Shown: positions 44,402 to 55,814 of the stretch, in pieces | Numbering within the stretch: position 1 is the stretch's first letter | Layout of the letters: the number at the start of each line of letters is the position of its first letter | Source: Gnetum montanum | Taxonomy: Eukaryota > Streptophyta > Gnetopsida > Gnetales > Gnetaceae | DNA: 64,000 nucleotides | Assembly (NCBI GenBank): GCA_015680685.1 | Contig: MNCI01011117.1 | Span: 33,717 to 97,716 of the forward strand | Direction of reading: 5' to 3' | Translations under genes and position numbers: made by a program | Notes under the pieces: model-generated | Database searches by the model: none | Told to the model about the DNA's origin: nothing | The model's input: the letters and a program-made list of their open reading frames with translations, nothing else

Positions 44402-45600
44402 TTATTGCCTATTGATCAACTGTGTTCTCGTGGGGTCCTCAGGTTTGTGTATAAGCAAGGCCCTAGATGGGAAGGTTTTGAAGACAATGTAAGGTCCTTC
44501 CGACAGTGTTTGAAGCTTGGTTGGTTGCGGTACATGTGTGGGGTTCCAGTAAAGTACCTTATCTCTACATCTAAATGTTACCTTCCGAATCCTTAGATCA
44601 TGACATTTTTTATTGTAGGCCATGTGTATCTCATTTGATGATAGGGCCACCAATCGATTCTCATCTAGCACACTTAGGTTGATAAGTCATTCACATTGTG
44701 CTAGTGGTAGGTCAAGATCCAAGTCACAAGCTGTAGATAGTGTCCAGAGTTTTGCCTAGATTAGAAGTTTTGGTAGCTTACCATACACTAACTCATAGAG
44801 AGAGTAACCTATAGGAAGTTTCCAAGTGGAGCGATAAGCCTAGAGGGCATTGTTAAGTTTGGTGCTCCAATCCCTCCTATATTTACTGATGGTTTGAGTG
44901 AGGATTTTGGTGATCTCCCTATTGGTGACTTTGGCTTGCCTGTTGGCTTGGGGGTGATAAGGTGTTGTAAATTTATGGATAACCCCTAAGTGTTGCATGA
45001 GTTTATGAAAGGTGATGCTCGTGAAATGCGTTCCATTGTTTGAGATGAGTGCACGTTGCACTCCAAACCTATTTATGATTTTCTGTTGGACAAATCATGC
45101 AATGGTGTTTGAGGAACAGTCGAGGACAGCTGCCACTTCCGCCCACTTTTTGTAGTAGTCCATAGTGATGATGATGTACGCCTTCCCATTGGATAGGGGT
45201 GTGATGGGATCCATGACATCGATGCCCCAAATGTCGAAGGGCTCCAGTGGTTGGATCCACTATTGAGGGTCCTCCATTTGTGTAGATATCCCACTTTCTC
45301 TCTAACATCATTCATAGGAGTGGAAAAACCATTGTGCATCCCTAAAGAGTGTTGACCAGTAATATCCCACAAGCAGGATCTTACTAGTCATGCGTCATCC
45401 AATGTAGTGGCCCCCATAAGGGCCCTCATGAGCATCTTGGAGGATGCGCAGTGTATCATCATTAGGGACACACCATTGAACCAAGCCATTTGCACATACC
45501 TTATAAAGGTGGCCATTGATTTCCATGAAGTGCTTGGCCTTATGGAGAAACTACAATTTCTACCGATGGTCCCACTCCTTTGGCAATTCTTGGATTGTGA
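44402..45600 (-). pseudogene. Integrase, Athila-like (element C)
   Basis: Minus-strand reading: a zinc-binding region (about 45300-45440), then GIDVMDPITP with the first Asp and KAYIIITMDYYKKWAEV. Next comes RALISNNGTHF, where the second Asp is Asn, and HPQANRQAKVTNREI, where the catalytic Glu is Lys. A C-terminal module follows (RDKVLYWNPTHVPQPTKLQT, LSEGPYIVFKTFPSRALLI). The same two catalytic replacements occur in B. Stops break the frame in several places. Confidence 0.88.
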
Positions 45601-47489
45601 GATAGGTGAGGATGTGGCTGAACCAAGGTGATTCTTTGGGCACCTGCTCCTTGATTGCTCCCGCGAAGAGGAGTTCATCTGGAAATTGGTCAAAAGTAGC
45701 TCCTCCTCTTCTATGTTATCCCATCGTAACCAAGACAAGTGGTCAGCAACCACATTCTTGGTCCCCTTCCAATCTACCATAGTGAGGTCAAATTCTTGAA
45801 GAATCACTAGCCACCATATGATATGGGGGCTCACTGTTGGTTTGTTCATCAAGAACCGAATGGCACTATGGTCAATATGCATGAACACCTTGTACCTGAG
45901 CATATAGTGTTAGAATTTTTCCAAGGCGAACACCACTGCCATCAACTCTTTTTCAGTGGTGGTGTAGTTAAGCTAAGCACCCACAATGCTATAGCTTGCA
46001 TAGTGAATATAGTATGGGCATTTCTAGTCATCCCACTGTGTATGCATGGCTCCCAATGCATAGTTGGATGCATCCATCATGATGTGGAAGGGTTTGAACC
46101 AATCAGGTGCCCATAGAACTAGAGTCTCTACGAGTTTCTGTTTAAGTGTTTGGAATGTAGATTCACATTCCCTAGTCCAAACGAACAGAGAATCTTTCTT
46201 CATGAGTTCCACCAACGGCTTGGCGATCTTCGAGAAATTTTTGATGAAGCATCAGTAGTAACCAGTGTGGCCAAGGAATGACCAAACATCTTTTACAGTG
46301 CTTGGTTGCCTGGTGATTCCTTGGATGACCCTGATTTTTTTAGGATCCACGCTAATCCTTGTTTGTCAAATATGATGCCCTAGCACAATGCCCTCTTAGA
46401 CCATTAAGTGGCTTTTCTGCTAGTTGAGCTGTAGATTAGTTTCCACACATCTTTTCAAAACTTGCTCAAGGCAATCCAAGGCTTGATCAAACATGGCTCC
46501 ATAGGTAGAGAAGTCATCCATAAAGACTTCTACCCCATTGCCAACTTTTTGTTGGAAGATGCTGAGGACAAGGCGTTGGAAGGTGGTAGGCACATTACAC
46601 AAGCCAAACGGCATCTTTTTGTATGCAAAAGTCACCCAAGGACTTGTGAAGGATATCCTGGCCTAGTCTTCCAATGCAATTTGGATTTGGTTATAGTCAC
46701 TATAACCATCCAAAAAGCTATAATAACGATGCCCTGTAATGGTATCCAACACTTGGTCCACAAATGGGAGAAGGAAGTGATCCTTGAAGGTAGCCATGTT
46801 GAGCAATCAGAAATCTATATAGACCCTCCATTTGCCATCCTTCTTTGGCACAATAATGAGTGGGCTAACTCAATCACTATTGGCAATAGAGTAGATGAAC
46901 CCCGCTTTCAGCAATTGCTCGATTTCATCTTTGACAACCTGCTTCAGTTTGGGGTTCAATCACCTTTATGGTTGTCGTCATGGCTTCATGGAGGGGTCAA
47001 TATAAATCTGATGTTCGAAAACCCTGGGATCAACTCCTATTAATTCAAGATACAACCATGCAAAATCAGCATCTCATTTGTTCACCACCTTCAACAATTT
47101 CCTCTTTTGTTCAGGGGCCAAGGTGGCATTGATAATCACCAGTTTCCCATTCTGCAAAAATGCATATTCTAAGTGGCCCGGTAAGGATTTGAGTTCCAAG
47201 GGCTCTTGTTTAAAACTTTCATGGACTTGCAACTTTCTCCAATCATCACAGTCATCAACAGTGGATACTTGTTAATTGGCTTCTTCCAAATCATCCATGC
47301 TTTCTACATAGGTGCGTACAAGCCCCTCAAATGGTTCCATGCACAAAGTGCTATAGCAAGATTAGCAGTTAGTGACTGGGTGCCTTCTTGATTTGTGGTT
47401 GCTGCATACAGGCATTGTTGAACTTGTAATTCTTCAGTACACCGATTGCATGTTTGAATAGATGTCTGCTTAGTGGACCACAATTGCAC
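45601..47489 (-). pseudogene. Reverse transcriptase and RNase H, Athila-like (element C)
   Basis: Minus-strand reading: connection domain (47489-46980), then the KKDGKWRVYIDF-type block and DHFLLPFVDQVLDTITGH. These are followed by YYSFLDGYSDYN (first Asp) and MTFAYKKMPFGLCNVPTTFQ. EVFMDDFSTYG, the catalytic box, is near 46500-46530, then VKRCVETNLQLN. RNase H follows with YALGAMHTQWDD and the segment VFMHIDHSAIRFLMNKPTVS near 45850, and ends in DWKGTKNVVADHLSWL. Both RT catalytic Asp sites remain. The open plus-strand frame at 46462-47043 is its antisense shadow. Confidence 0.88.
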
Positions 47490-47980
47490 CTGGAGTCATT
47501 GTATGCAATGCATGGAACATGCTTCTTCTTGATCTTTCCAAAAGGATTTTCCTTTGAAATTTTAACGGAAATATCTCAAAGTCCTAGTCTTACATCCACC
47601 ATGCTCAGCTAGGCTCTTCCCATTATGATTGGAAAGTTTCCCTTGTAATTCTCAACACGAATGACAAGGAAGTCGACAAGGTAGGACCACCCACAAACAG
47701 TGGCCATAATATCTTTCACCAATCCTAAGGGAATAATAATGGATTGGTCTACCAACTCAAGCTAAATGTTGCTCTTCTTTAATAAGGGCAGGTTCCAAGT
47801 CTTGTACATGTCATGTGAAGTTAAGTTGACTCCTAACCTTGAAGCCAGAAGAGCTTTACATGGCTCATTTCCTTCCACTTGAAGATAGATGAGGGGAATT
47901 CCTAGATCAGTTAATTTCCAAGGAATATGACCCACATTTATCCAGTCCTTCATAGCGTGTGTGAGCATGATGGTCTATAC
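47490..47980 (-). pseudogene. Aspartic protease, decayed (element C)
   Basis: The active-site position reads ALLASRLGVNLTS (about 47815-47855), so the D-S-G triad is lost. The second half, with FLVIRVENYKGNFPIIMGRA and KKHVPCIAY, is recognisable by comparison with A and B. It would not cleave Gag-Pol. Confidence 0.7.
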
Positions 47981-48619
47981 GTTGGAGGATGTTTGGTTTG
48001 AAGGCTGCTCAAAGGGTGGAACAGTGGAGGCGATTGGAGGCTCAGAGGCACTATCCACAGGTGTGTGTGAGGGTATGTTTAGGTTATTAGGTCGAAAGAA
48101 GGGATGTTTCCATGGATTCACTTTCGGTCCACTTAGTTGGGGGGTTGGTTGTAGGTTAACAGCCCTCGTAGTGTTACGTTGTTGTGGCTATGGTGGTATT
48201 TCCCCCTTCATAGGTGGAGTAGGTGGTAGCTGAGTGGGGTGTTGTTGAGTAGGTACGGTAGGAGAAGGTGATGGAGGGTAGTAAAGATGTGGGTTCTCCC
48301 CCCAAGGTGATGGAGATTGAGTTCAGAAGTATTCTAGGGGGTGGTAATGACTTTGAAAATTTGCATGAATAGAACGGGGAGACTGGTTGTTGAACATAGT
48401 ACCCATAGGGATCTGGCTGTCGGTAAGGGTACTACTACCTTGGAGGTGACATCCCCCATGATTGTGGGTGCTACCATTGTTGAAAATATTCATAAGGTTG
48501 TGGTGGCACTCCACTCGGATAATATCCTTATTACTGGTGGAACTGCTTGGGATTGCCTTGTGGGTAAGGCAACCTTCGGGGTGTTTGCCTCTTCGCCAAG
48601 TGAGGATTCAGTGCATACA

Positions 48620-50444
48620 CCCTAGACTCTTGTAGATGTGACACCATGGGACAACACCCCTTAGGATGTTCATATTGGCATATGTCACATTCATCATCTC
48701 CTTCTGTATCAGATTTTGCAACTTGTTCTGCTATAGCAACTTTGCCCTTACCTTTATGGTAGGCACGTTCAACTTCCTTCCTCCTACACCAATCACGATC
48801 ATTACTCTACTCTTCGAATTCCTCTGCGATTTTTAGAACACTTTGAAATTTTTCGTCCAAAGAGTCCCACATCTTGTCAACCTTTGCCAATATTTCAAAG
48901 GTAAATTTCTGTAGGGGCAAGGTTTTTCGGTTCACCGCTGCATCTAGTGGTGATTCCTCCTCATCTTCACAAAATTGGACCTCCCTCTTTCTAATGGAGG
49001 GATCCCAATTATACTCCTTTGCACTCTCCTTCTTTTTAAGTTCCCCCTCTTCTTTAGCCACTTGCTCAATTAAGCGCTATAGTCGATGGGCTCTTAATTC
49101 TAATAATCGTCCTTGGGCGTAGACACTAAGGGTCTTTCTCGTTTCAAAGCGAAGCCCATCAATGATATGGCGAAGTTGTGCCTGCTGAGAGTAGCCATGA
49201 CCAGGACATCAATGTAACAATAAGTAGTATCTGCTCATGGCTGCATACAAGGGTTCATTACCACCTTTCTTCCACCCTTGGATTTTGCATCTCAGGTTTG
49301 CCACTCTGGAGTACGTTTTATACTTGTTGTTGAAGACTTCTAGCATCGTATTCCATCTCCTAATTGATTCCGACTCTAAAGACCAATACTAGCTTTCTGC
49401 TTCTTTGATGAGTGTGCAAGGGAATAACTTAAGTTTTTGCCAATCATTATCGATGTTCTGCAGGGTGCAAGCATCATGAAATGCTTTCAAGTGAGTTTGT
49501 GGATCACAATTATATCCTTCTTCAAATCTGGGGATGTTATTCATGTCAATGCGCTTGGTCCGACTATCTTTCAAGTGCCTACTGGGTATTTGAACGGCCT
49601 TGACGATATGGAGCATGCTTTGAGTAGCCAACAATGGTTCATCTGAGTCATAGTTTTGCTAAAGGCCATGATGTCTATAATGATTTCGGCTGCCTCTCCT
49701 TTCATGACGGTGAGACTCGCGTGATTGGTCATGCACTCCCTCACGTTGTTCCCTTCGGTCCTTACGACCACCATCACCTTGCTCCTTTCTACTGCAATCA
49801 CGATCGAAGTCTGAACTAGATGAAGGTAGAGGGGAGTGAGAGGATGGAGAAGAGGGAGAGGAATCACCATTGCCACAACGTCGATCTTCCCCTATACTCT
49901 AATGACGGCCTCAATCTTCATGCCCATCTTTGCTTGTTCCATGACCTCTCTTGCATGACCCTCCATCCTCTTGGGGGTCTTGGTCACTTGATTACTTGTT
50001 TTAAATGATGGACTAAATGATCTAATGCCCCAAAGGAAGTTTGACCAAATGGGAATCATGAAAGACAGGTTCCCCATCGTCCTACAGCCCTTGAGAGAAT
50101 AAGGGGTTACTGAACTGTGTCCCCTTCATGTGTTCATACCATTCTGCCTACTACTAGTCTTGTACACATTGGGCCTCAGTGTGACAATAGTCATGGTCCT
50201 CCATGACGTACTCCACACCATGGTCTTGAATGCCTAGTCTAGCAAGATTATGAAACAACATTCCAAGAGCCAATCGATCAGGCGATAGTATGATGTTGCC
50301 TTCCATGTCCCGCTAGCGCAGATGCTCATCCTGATGTAGGATAAAGGTGAAGTCGAGGACATATTCATCTGGATGCGTGTATACCACCCAACATTCTTGT
50401 GGCACCGGTGGTTTGGATCCATCTCGCCTATGAGAAGAAGACAT
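48620..50444 (-). pseudogene. Gag polyprotein with CCHC-type knuckle (element C)
   Basis: The start is the ATG at 50444 (MSSSHRRDGSKPPVPQ), 147 bases inside the primer site, matching gag of A. The block YTHPDEYVLDFTFILHQDEH and GNIILSPDRLA follow. Next come an Arg/His/Ser-rich region, capsid helices and an acidic/basic linker (EGELKKKESAKEYN). The knuckle CDICQYEHPKGCCP lies near 48650-48692 (CX2CX3HX4C). In-frame stops occur, the first soon after DEHLR. Confidence 0.85.
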
Positions 50445-50590
50445 GTTGGATGTTAGATAATCCACTAATTGGTGTACCTTACTCTTTTTCTTAGACTGCC
50501 TGGCATGCTTAGATTTTACTATCCTAGGTCTGTTCCAACGATGTGAATGATAATTTTTCTAAGGTTAGATGACACATGTAAGACTAACAG

Positions 50591-50608
50591 TCCTCGGCAA
50601 CGACACCA
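50591..50608 (-). other. Primer binding site, tRNA-Asp type (element C)
   Basis: The minus strand reads TGGTGTCGTTGCCGAGGA, three differences from the site predicted by the tRNA-Asp 3' end, all C/T or G/A. It is adjacent to the LTR. Confidence 0.85.
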
Positions 50609-50609
50609 A

Positions 50610-51494
50610 TGATGAGCGGCTAGGTACCCCTACGCCCAACCATACGAATCACGAGCGTTCACACATGACTCAGTCAAATTCTGTAGACTGTAAGAACTTT
50701 GCATGCACCAATACCCTAACCAGCAAAACCTTGTGTTAGAATGGTCGTTGTCTTTCCAACCTCACTTGTGACATTCTGATTGCAATGGTTAAGTGTGATT
50801 GAGGCAAATGATTTTTATGGCTTTTTTACTTATCTTCTAGAGTCTAATTCTTGAAATGAAATGTTAAAAATGGGATATTATGTAATCTAGAATTATCCTA
50901 ATCTATCTCTTAACTCTTCCTAGCATAAGTATCTGATCCCATCTTCCGTGCACATCCTGAGCATCCCCTAACCGCTACTGGGTTACTAGATGTTAAGTGT
51001 CACTAGGTTGCCAAGTGTTGGATTTATGTTCAAGATGGTCGTACTTATGGTTTTTACAAGCTATAAAAGAGCAATAACAATTAAAGTAATAACAATGAAA
51101 ACTTAAGGAATTATTAAAGCATAAAAATATTAAACTAATTGCTACAAGGAATGCTTGAAAAGCTCATCTTTATTGTCATTCACACCAATGGGCTCAAGTA
51201 CATTAGTGCTCAAATAAAGAGCTGGACACCTTTCTCACACCTACTGCAAGCACTTGGAAAATATTCTAACTCTTGCGGAGAAAAACTGCAAGAGCTTCAC
51301 TATAACTGCCAAAAAGGTACCTAAGTGTGGTAGAAGCACACTTATTTATAGGCTAGAACAGGCTCCGTGTAAATGGGGCCACATAGACACATGGACAGAT
51401 GCGTCAACGGGGCCGCGTCGACGTGGTCGCGTATACGAGGCGAGGCCCCGTATATGCAGCCTAGTTGACACATTGACTGTTTAGCACTTCAACA
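50610..51494 (-). repeat. 5' LTR of element C
   Basis: Plus-strand text starts TGATGAGCGGC and ends CACTTCAACA (expected TCATCA). The length is 885 bases. It differs from the 3' LTR by an insertion near 50860-50895 and many transitions. U3 (51375-51480) holds GTCGAC and CGTATACG palindromes; the TATA box is near 51337-51346. Confidence 0.92.
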
Positions 51495-52013
51495 CTAATG
51501 AATACAATTCAAAGTGTTAGATCAAGAATGATTATCTTACAAATAACAACCAAGGCCACCTATTTATAATTTTTAATAGGGAGCAACATCACTTGAGTCC
51601 AATGTAGTTTGGACCTATAGTTTAAATAAACTAACCTTTTATCCATGTATTTGGGGTCATTTCTTTGTACATCTACACATAAAATACTCTTATTTTATTT
51701 TTTCATAAAATATGACTCCTATATTTTACTCTAACTTCTCATATACTCCTATATTATCATAGAAAGTAAACATTTGTTATGGTTTTATCCTATAATACAT
51801 CTTTTGATAATGTAAATATAGTCTTTTATAACTTTAATTTTTAGTATTTGGTACATGCTTAATCTTTTAAACTTGTATTTGCAATGTGGATATTTGATGA
51901 AGTGAAAATGTGATGACTCCAAATGCATACTACTTCTCACAAAATTTCCTATAGACAAAGTTGGTTGTATTGAATCAAACATAGGAATAACAACTATATA
52001 TATATATGCCTTT
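51495..52013. other. No gene seen; (TA)n microsatellite at its end
   Basis: AT-rich flank of element C. It starts with CTAAT, the right flank duplication. A (TA)n run lies at about 51995-52007. Confidence 0.5.
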
Positions 52014-52300
52014 GAAGTAAAGAAAGCTCTAAAGAAGATGAAGAATAATAAAGCAACAAAATTGGATGGTATTCTCATAGAGGTTTGGAAGTCTGTAGGT
52101 AATATAAGAATCATTTGATTAATGAATTTATTCAAAAATATCTAGAAGAATGCAAAAAATGCTAGATGGTTAGATAAAAAAAAATACTTAGTACTCATCT
52201 GAAAGAACAAGGAAGATATTCCAAACTATGGCAACTATAGAGACATCAAGGTTATGTGTGATATTATGAAGTTATGTGAAAGAGTTATGGAACAATGTAT
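52014..52300 (+). pseudogene. LINE reverse transcriptase remnant
   Basis: The frame from 52014 reads EVKKALKKMKNNKATKLDG, then ILIEVWKSVGN. After stops come LVLI-KNKEDIPNYGNYRDIK and MKLCERVMEQ. This is the order of the N-terminal RT blocks of non-LTR elements (K-x-N-K-A-x-G-x-D-G, then P-I-x-K-N-K-G-D, then N-Y-R-x-I-x-L). The palm catalytic site is not seen. It is heavily decayed. Confidence 0.7.
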
Positions 52301-53003
52301 TGTTTGGTTGTATACTTTGAAGATCAACAATAAATGCATAAAAGACTATTTAAGACATATATGATGGAGCCACAACTAGAGTTCACAGTACTTGTAAAGA
52401 AATTATGAACATTCTTGTGAAGGTAAGACTACATCATGAAATTTCTCTAAGCCTTTACATTGTACCTAAGCTCTACAAAAATATCATGTAATATTTTCAT
52501 TATTAGTCCCAAACTTGAATGCAAAAGAAGGATAGTTGGTATGAGGTTAGCAACCAACTATTAAATCATGTTAAATCTCATGACAAAATAGAACTTATGT
52601 AGTTCACTCTATATTGTTGAGATAAGGCTAGAATGATGATAATGATAAGTTGGCTAAAGAAATATAAGATAATATTCTATAGGCTGAAATAATTTTATAA
52701 AATTTCATTTTGCATTAGTTTTCATAAAGAGAAAACAATTAAATATTTATTATGAAGCATTTAAAAAGTTTTCCTATCACTTTATTATACCCTATAAACA
52801 AAAAATATGTGCTTTGATTGCCCATTTGAGACAACATTATAATGTTGTAGCAAAAAGCTAGATTTGTTTTTGTTGCCCTCATTAGTGCTTAATTAATTTG
52901 TAGAGTCTGTCTTTATTTTTCATGAAAATGTAATATTCCTATAGTTCTGTAGATGTAATAAAGCTTCAATTTCAATTTCTATGGAAAGATTTGTGATATT
53001 ATC
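52301..53003. other. Probable continuation of the LINE remnant, unreadable
   Basis: There is no clear protein. An ATGTAATAAAGCTTCAATTTC motif near 52945-52970 could be the LINE 3' end. Its boundaries cannot be set. Confidence 0.3.
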
Positions 53004-53790
53004 TAATGAGCGATGTATAAGCTCAACACCCATCCATACAATCTAGAAGAGTTGTAGTAGACCATGTCGTAATTTGTGGATGATCTAGCAATGGTGTTTC
53101 GTTTGGGTAGGTGATCATAGGTCTTTGTCCTTCTAACCAAACTTGTAGTGATCCTCTAATTTGTTTGGTAAAGCTTAGTTGAGGCATATTATCATTCATG
53201 TTGTATCTATCATGCTATAACTATATGTAAACATAAGAAATTATACTTTATTAACTAATTAGCAATGAGGTTTCATTTCATGATTTGCCATCATGTTCCT
53301 AGATATATGCATCAACTATTGGGATTACCAAGTGATCTTTGAGAATACTAAGTGATTAGCTACAAGGATTATGAAGCCAATGCACATTAACGTACAAGAT
53401 AGTTGCACTTTTGCCATTAATTAACATGCAAGGAAATGCACATATTTTGCTAGGAAAGCAATAAATGATAAAAGAAAGTAAAATGTGAAAATTAGTAAAT
53501 CTAATCTAAGTCAAAGTGTTGCAATAAATAAGAATTTATATTGATCTTTATTTTCATCATGAAATGCATCTAAGTACAATCTACTCAAATAGACTCCAAA
53601 TAAATGACTCAAATTCATTCTATGGGTACTTGTTGATTGTTACAAGGAATTGGAAAACAAACATATAGAGTCTAACTATTGTGCAACCAAATGGTGCCAT
53701 AAATGCAACTAGTGGGCGCAAATTTATAGCCAAGACTAGAGTGAGAGATATCTGTGAAGTTGCATCTAAAATTTTTATCATTAACCATTA
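53004..53790 (-). repeat. Decayed solo LTR G of the same family
   Basis: The inner end reads TAATGAGCGATG, then CAACACCCATCCATAC, like the LTR start with CTCAACCATAC in A and B. The block order continues with AATTATACTTTATTAAC, ACTATTGGGATTACCAAGTG (53309), TTGATCTTTATTTTCAT (53542), and TTTATAGCC (53727, TATA). No primer binding site or gag lies next to it, so it is a solo or truncated LTR. The outer end is unclear. Confidence 0.6.
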
Positions 53791-54650
53791 TCTATCTGTT
53801 AATTGCTGCACAAATCCTATTAACCAAAAACCAATACAAAGTACAAACATCTCTTAAATCGTGAAATGGTGTTTCTAAAATGTTGATTTAAATAAGTAGC
53901 TAGCTATAGTGATATAGACATACTCTCAATATTATCCTCATCACCATAAAGGATTAGAATTTATAATATCCTAAGTGTGTACTCTATTTATATGCCATTT
54001 ACATACGCAACTTGGAAAGTTAAAATATATGCATTACTTTGAAGACCATAAACTATTAGAATTCTCTTTATCAAAATTCATAGTATTATAAGCATGTACC
54101 CTAATGTGCTAACTGCTAGTTTACCTATATATTTATGATATATATCTATTATTTGGCCAAGAGAATCTTTTTCTTTTTCAAATTAATAAAATCCTAAAAT
54201 GGATTTTTATGTAAGAAAAAAAATCAAAACTAGTGTTTAATAATTCTTGTCAAGCTTAAATTTTTTGTTGGGAATTGGCCAAGCAATTACTTACTTATAA
54301 TAATTTTTATGAAAAATTTCATCTCTTAAACTAGTTATGATGATAATTATTTATTTTCCATTACAAAGTCTATCCAATTGAAGTGAAAAAAATTTATTAC
54401 AACACAATATTGGTGCATGTAGTCACTAAGCTTTCATTATTCTATAAACTAACATATTTAACAAGTTTTTACCTAATAAAGTAAAACTTGAACTAAGGAT
54501 ACTTTTGATAAGATATTGTACAAAAATGTGCATAGGGTAAGAAGCTAATTAAATGTCTTAATAATATATCTCTCCTATTTACAAGGTTAATGGAATAGAA
54601 AAACATAAGAGGGGAGGTGGTGGAGGTTCAAAGAAATAATTTTAACATAT
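53791..54650. other. AT-rich stretch, no gene seen
   Basis: Stops in all frames. No shared repeats seen. Confidence 0.5.
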
Positions 54651-54765
54651 GTATACTCCAAGACATATTATCCAAATAAAATTGTAGAACTCAACATTGC
54701 CTACTAGAATTGAACCTATAAATTAGAGCTTCCAAATCAAAGAGCTAACACCCCATTAGAAAAAC
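54651..54765 (-). repeat. Possible tRNA-derived SINE, copy 2
   Basis: Minus strand: an A-box-like region (54745-54765), GATTTGGAAGCTCTAATTTA, and B-box-like GGTTCAATTC (54707-54716). A tail with GGCAATGTTGAGTTCTA follows, ending ATGTCTTGGAGTATAC. The tail is shared with copy 3, and the last 16 bases also with copy 1. Confidence 0.5.
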
Positions 54766-54954
54766 ATCAAACACCCATCGATTTTGATGGTTCAAACCTA
54801 AATATTGAAAGTACAAATTTTAAATATAGAAAAGGGACACTTTTAATATCAATCCAAACTAATCATCATTACCATCATTATGGTGCCAGGGTTAGGTTAA
54901 GGTACCGGTGACTTTCTATGCTCAACTATCTCCGTGTATATTTTCACTCTTCTT

Positions 54955-55520
54955 CAAAAATTAAGACGTCTCAAATTGCAAGCTGGATGCTCTATCCAAG
55001 TAAGCTACGCCTTATCCACTGTATTAACTCTACAATTTGATTGACAGATCTGCCCATATGACCTATGACTTACCCACTGTATCAACCCAACAACGTAATA
55101 TCAATCAGAAGTAGAACACGTAGACAGCATGTGAGAGATTTTAATCCCACGGAACTGAATATAAGAAATCGAAATGGACACGCTTTATTATATCAACTCA
55201 AGGTCATTAATATAAATTAATTGGTAAACTACGGCAGACTCTATTAGCTGCACAACTCAACATGATTAACCTATTTACAGATCTACCAGTAAACTATGCC
55301 TTACCCCACCATGTGAAGTCAAGAACTTAATATAATTTCACGGTGCCTCAGTGTGAAAGGCCAATTTGTAAATACAAAAACAGAAGGAGATCAACAGGAC
55401 AGGGCCTGTGGCATATTTTGATCGCTCAGAACTGAATATCAAAAAGTATATTAGAAATGAAAATGAGCACGCTTTTTATATTAACTCGAAGTCATTAATA
55501 TAAATTAATGAATTAAAGAA
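54955..55520. repeat. Tandem duplication downstream of the DUF936 gene, with a tRNA-like piece
   Basis: A segment with GGAACTGAATATAAGAAATC...GGACACGCTTT and AAGGTCATTAATATAAATTA near 55150-55225 recurs near 55428-55510. The shift is about 282 bases. A shorter module, TTAYCCACTGTATYAAC, occurs near 55012 and 55072, with a variant near 55300. On the minus strand, TAGCTTACTTGGATAGAGC (54991-55009) looks like the A box and D-arm of a tRNA, but the B-box part is poor. Confidence 0.55.
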
Positions 55521-55814
55521 TTGAGCTCCATCATACTCGTAAGGTCCATGGCAGACTTCCAAAACTCTTTCATCTTACAATCTAACAAAAAATTGGTTAA
55601 AATGACAAAAGAATCATTGTAAAAGAACAAAGGAATCACATTGAGAAGGTTAACGGCTAATCCTTATTTGGCACGTGCTCCAGAACAATGATAAGTTTTC
55701 TTTCCTGCAAACTTCAGAAAGAAGGCAATATTTTACCTTATATGAGAATGAAACCCTGTTTATGTTAATTAACCTCAAAAATGTTGTTCATAAACATCAG
55801 ACAGACCCTTCGGT

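Larger units (their letters stand above)
38288..51494 (-). mobile_element. Athila-like LTR retrotransposon C (about 13.2 kb, near complete)
   Basis: Minus-strand order: 5' LTR, tRNA-Asp primer site, gag, linker, protease, RT, RNase H, integrase, noncoding, internal U3-like array, internal polypurine-like tract, extra ORF, 3' polypurine tract, 3' LTR. The flanks are CTTAT and CTAAT (4 of 5). The two LTRs differ by a 33-36 base indel and many substitutions, so the insertion is old. All coding frames have stops. Confidence 0.9.

Noticed and set aside
46462-47043. 193-codon open frame on the plus strand in element C
   Set aside because: It is the antisense of the RT gene. The minus strand at the same place gives clear RT motifs, so this is a shadow.
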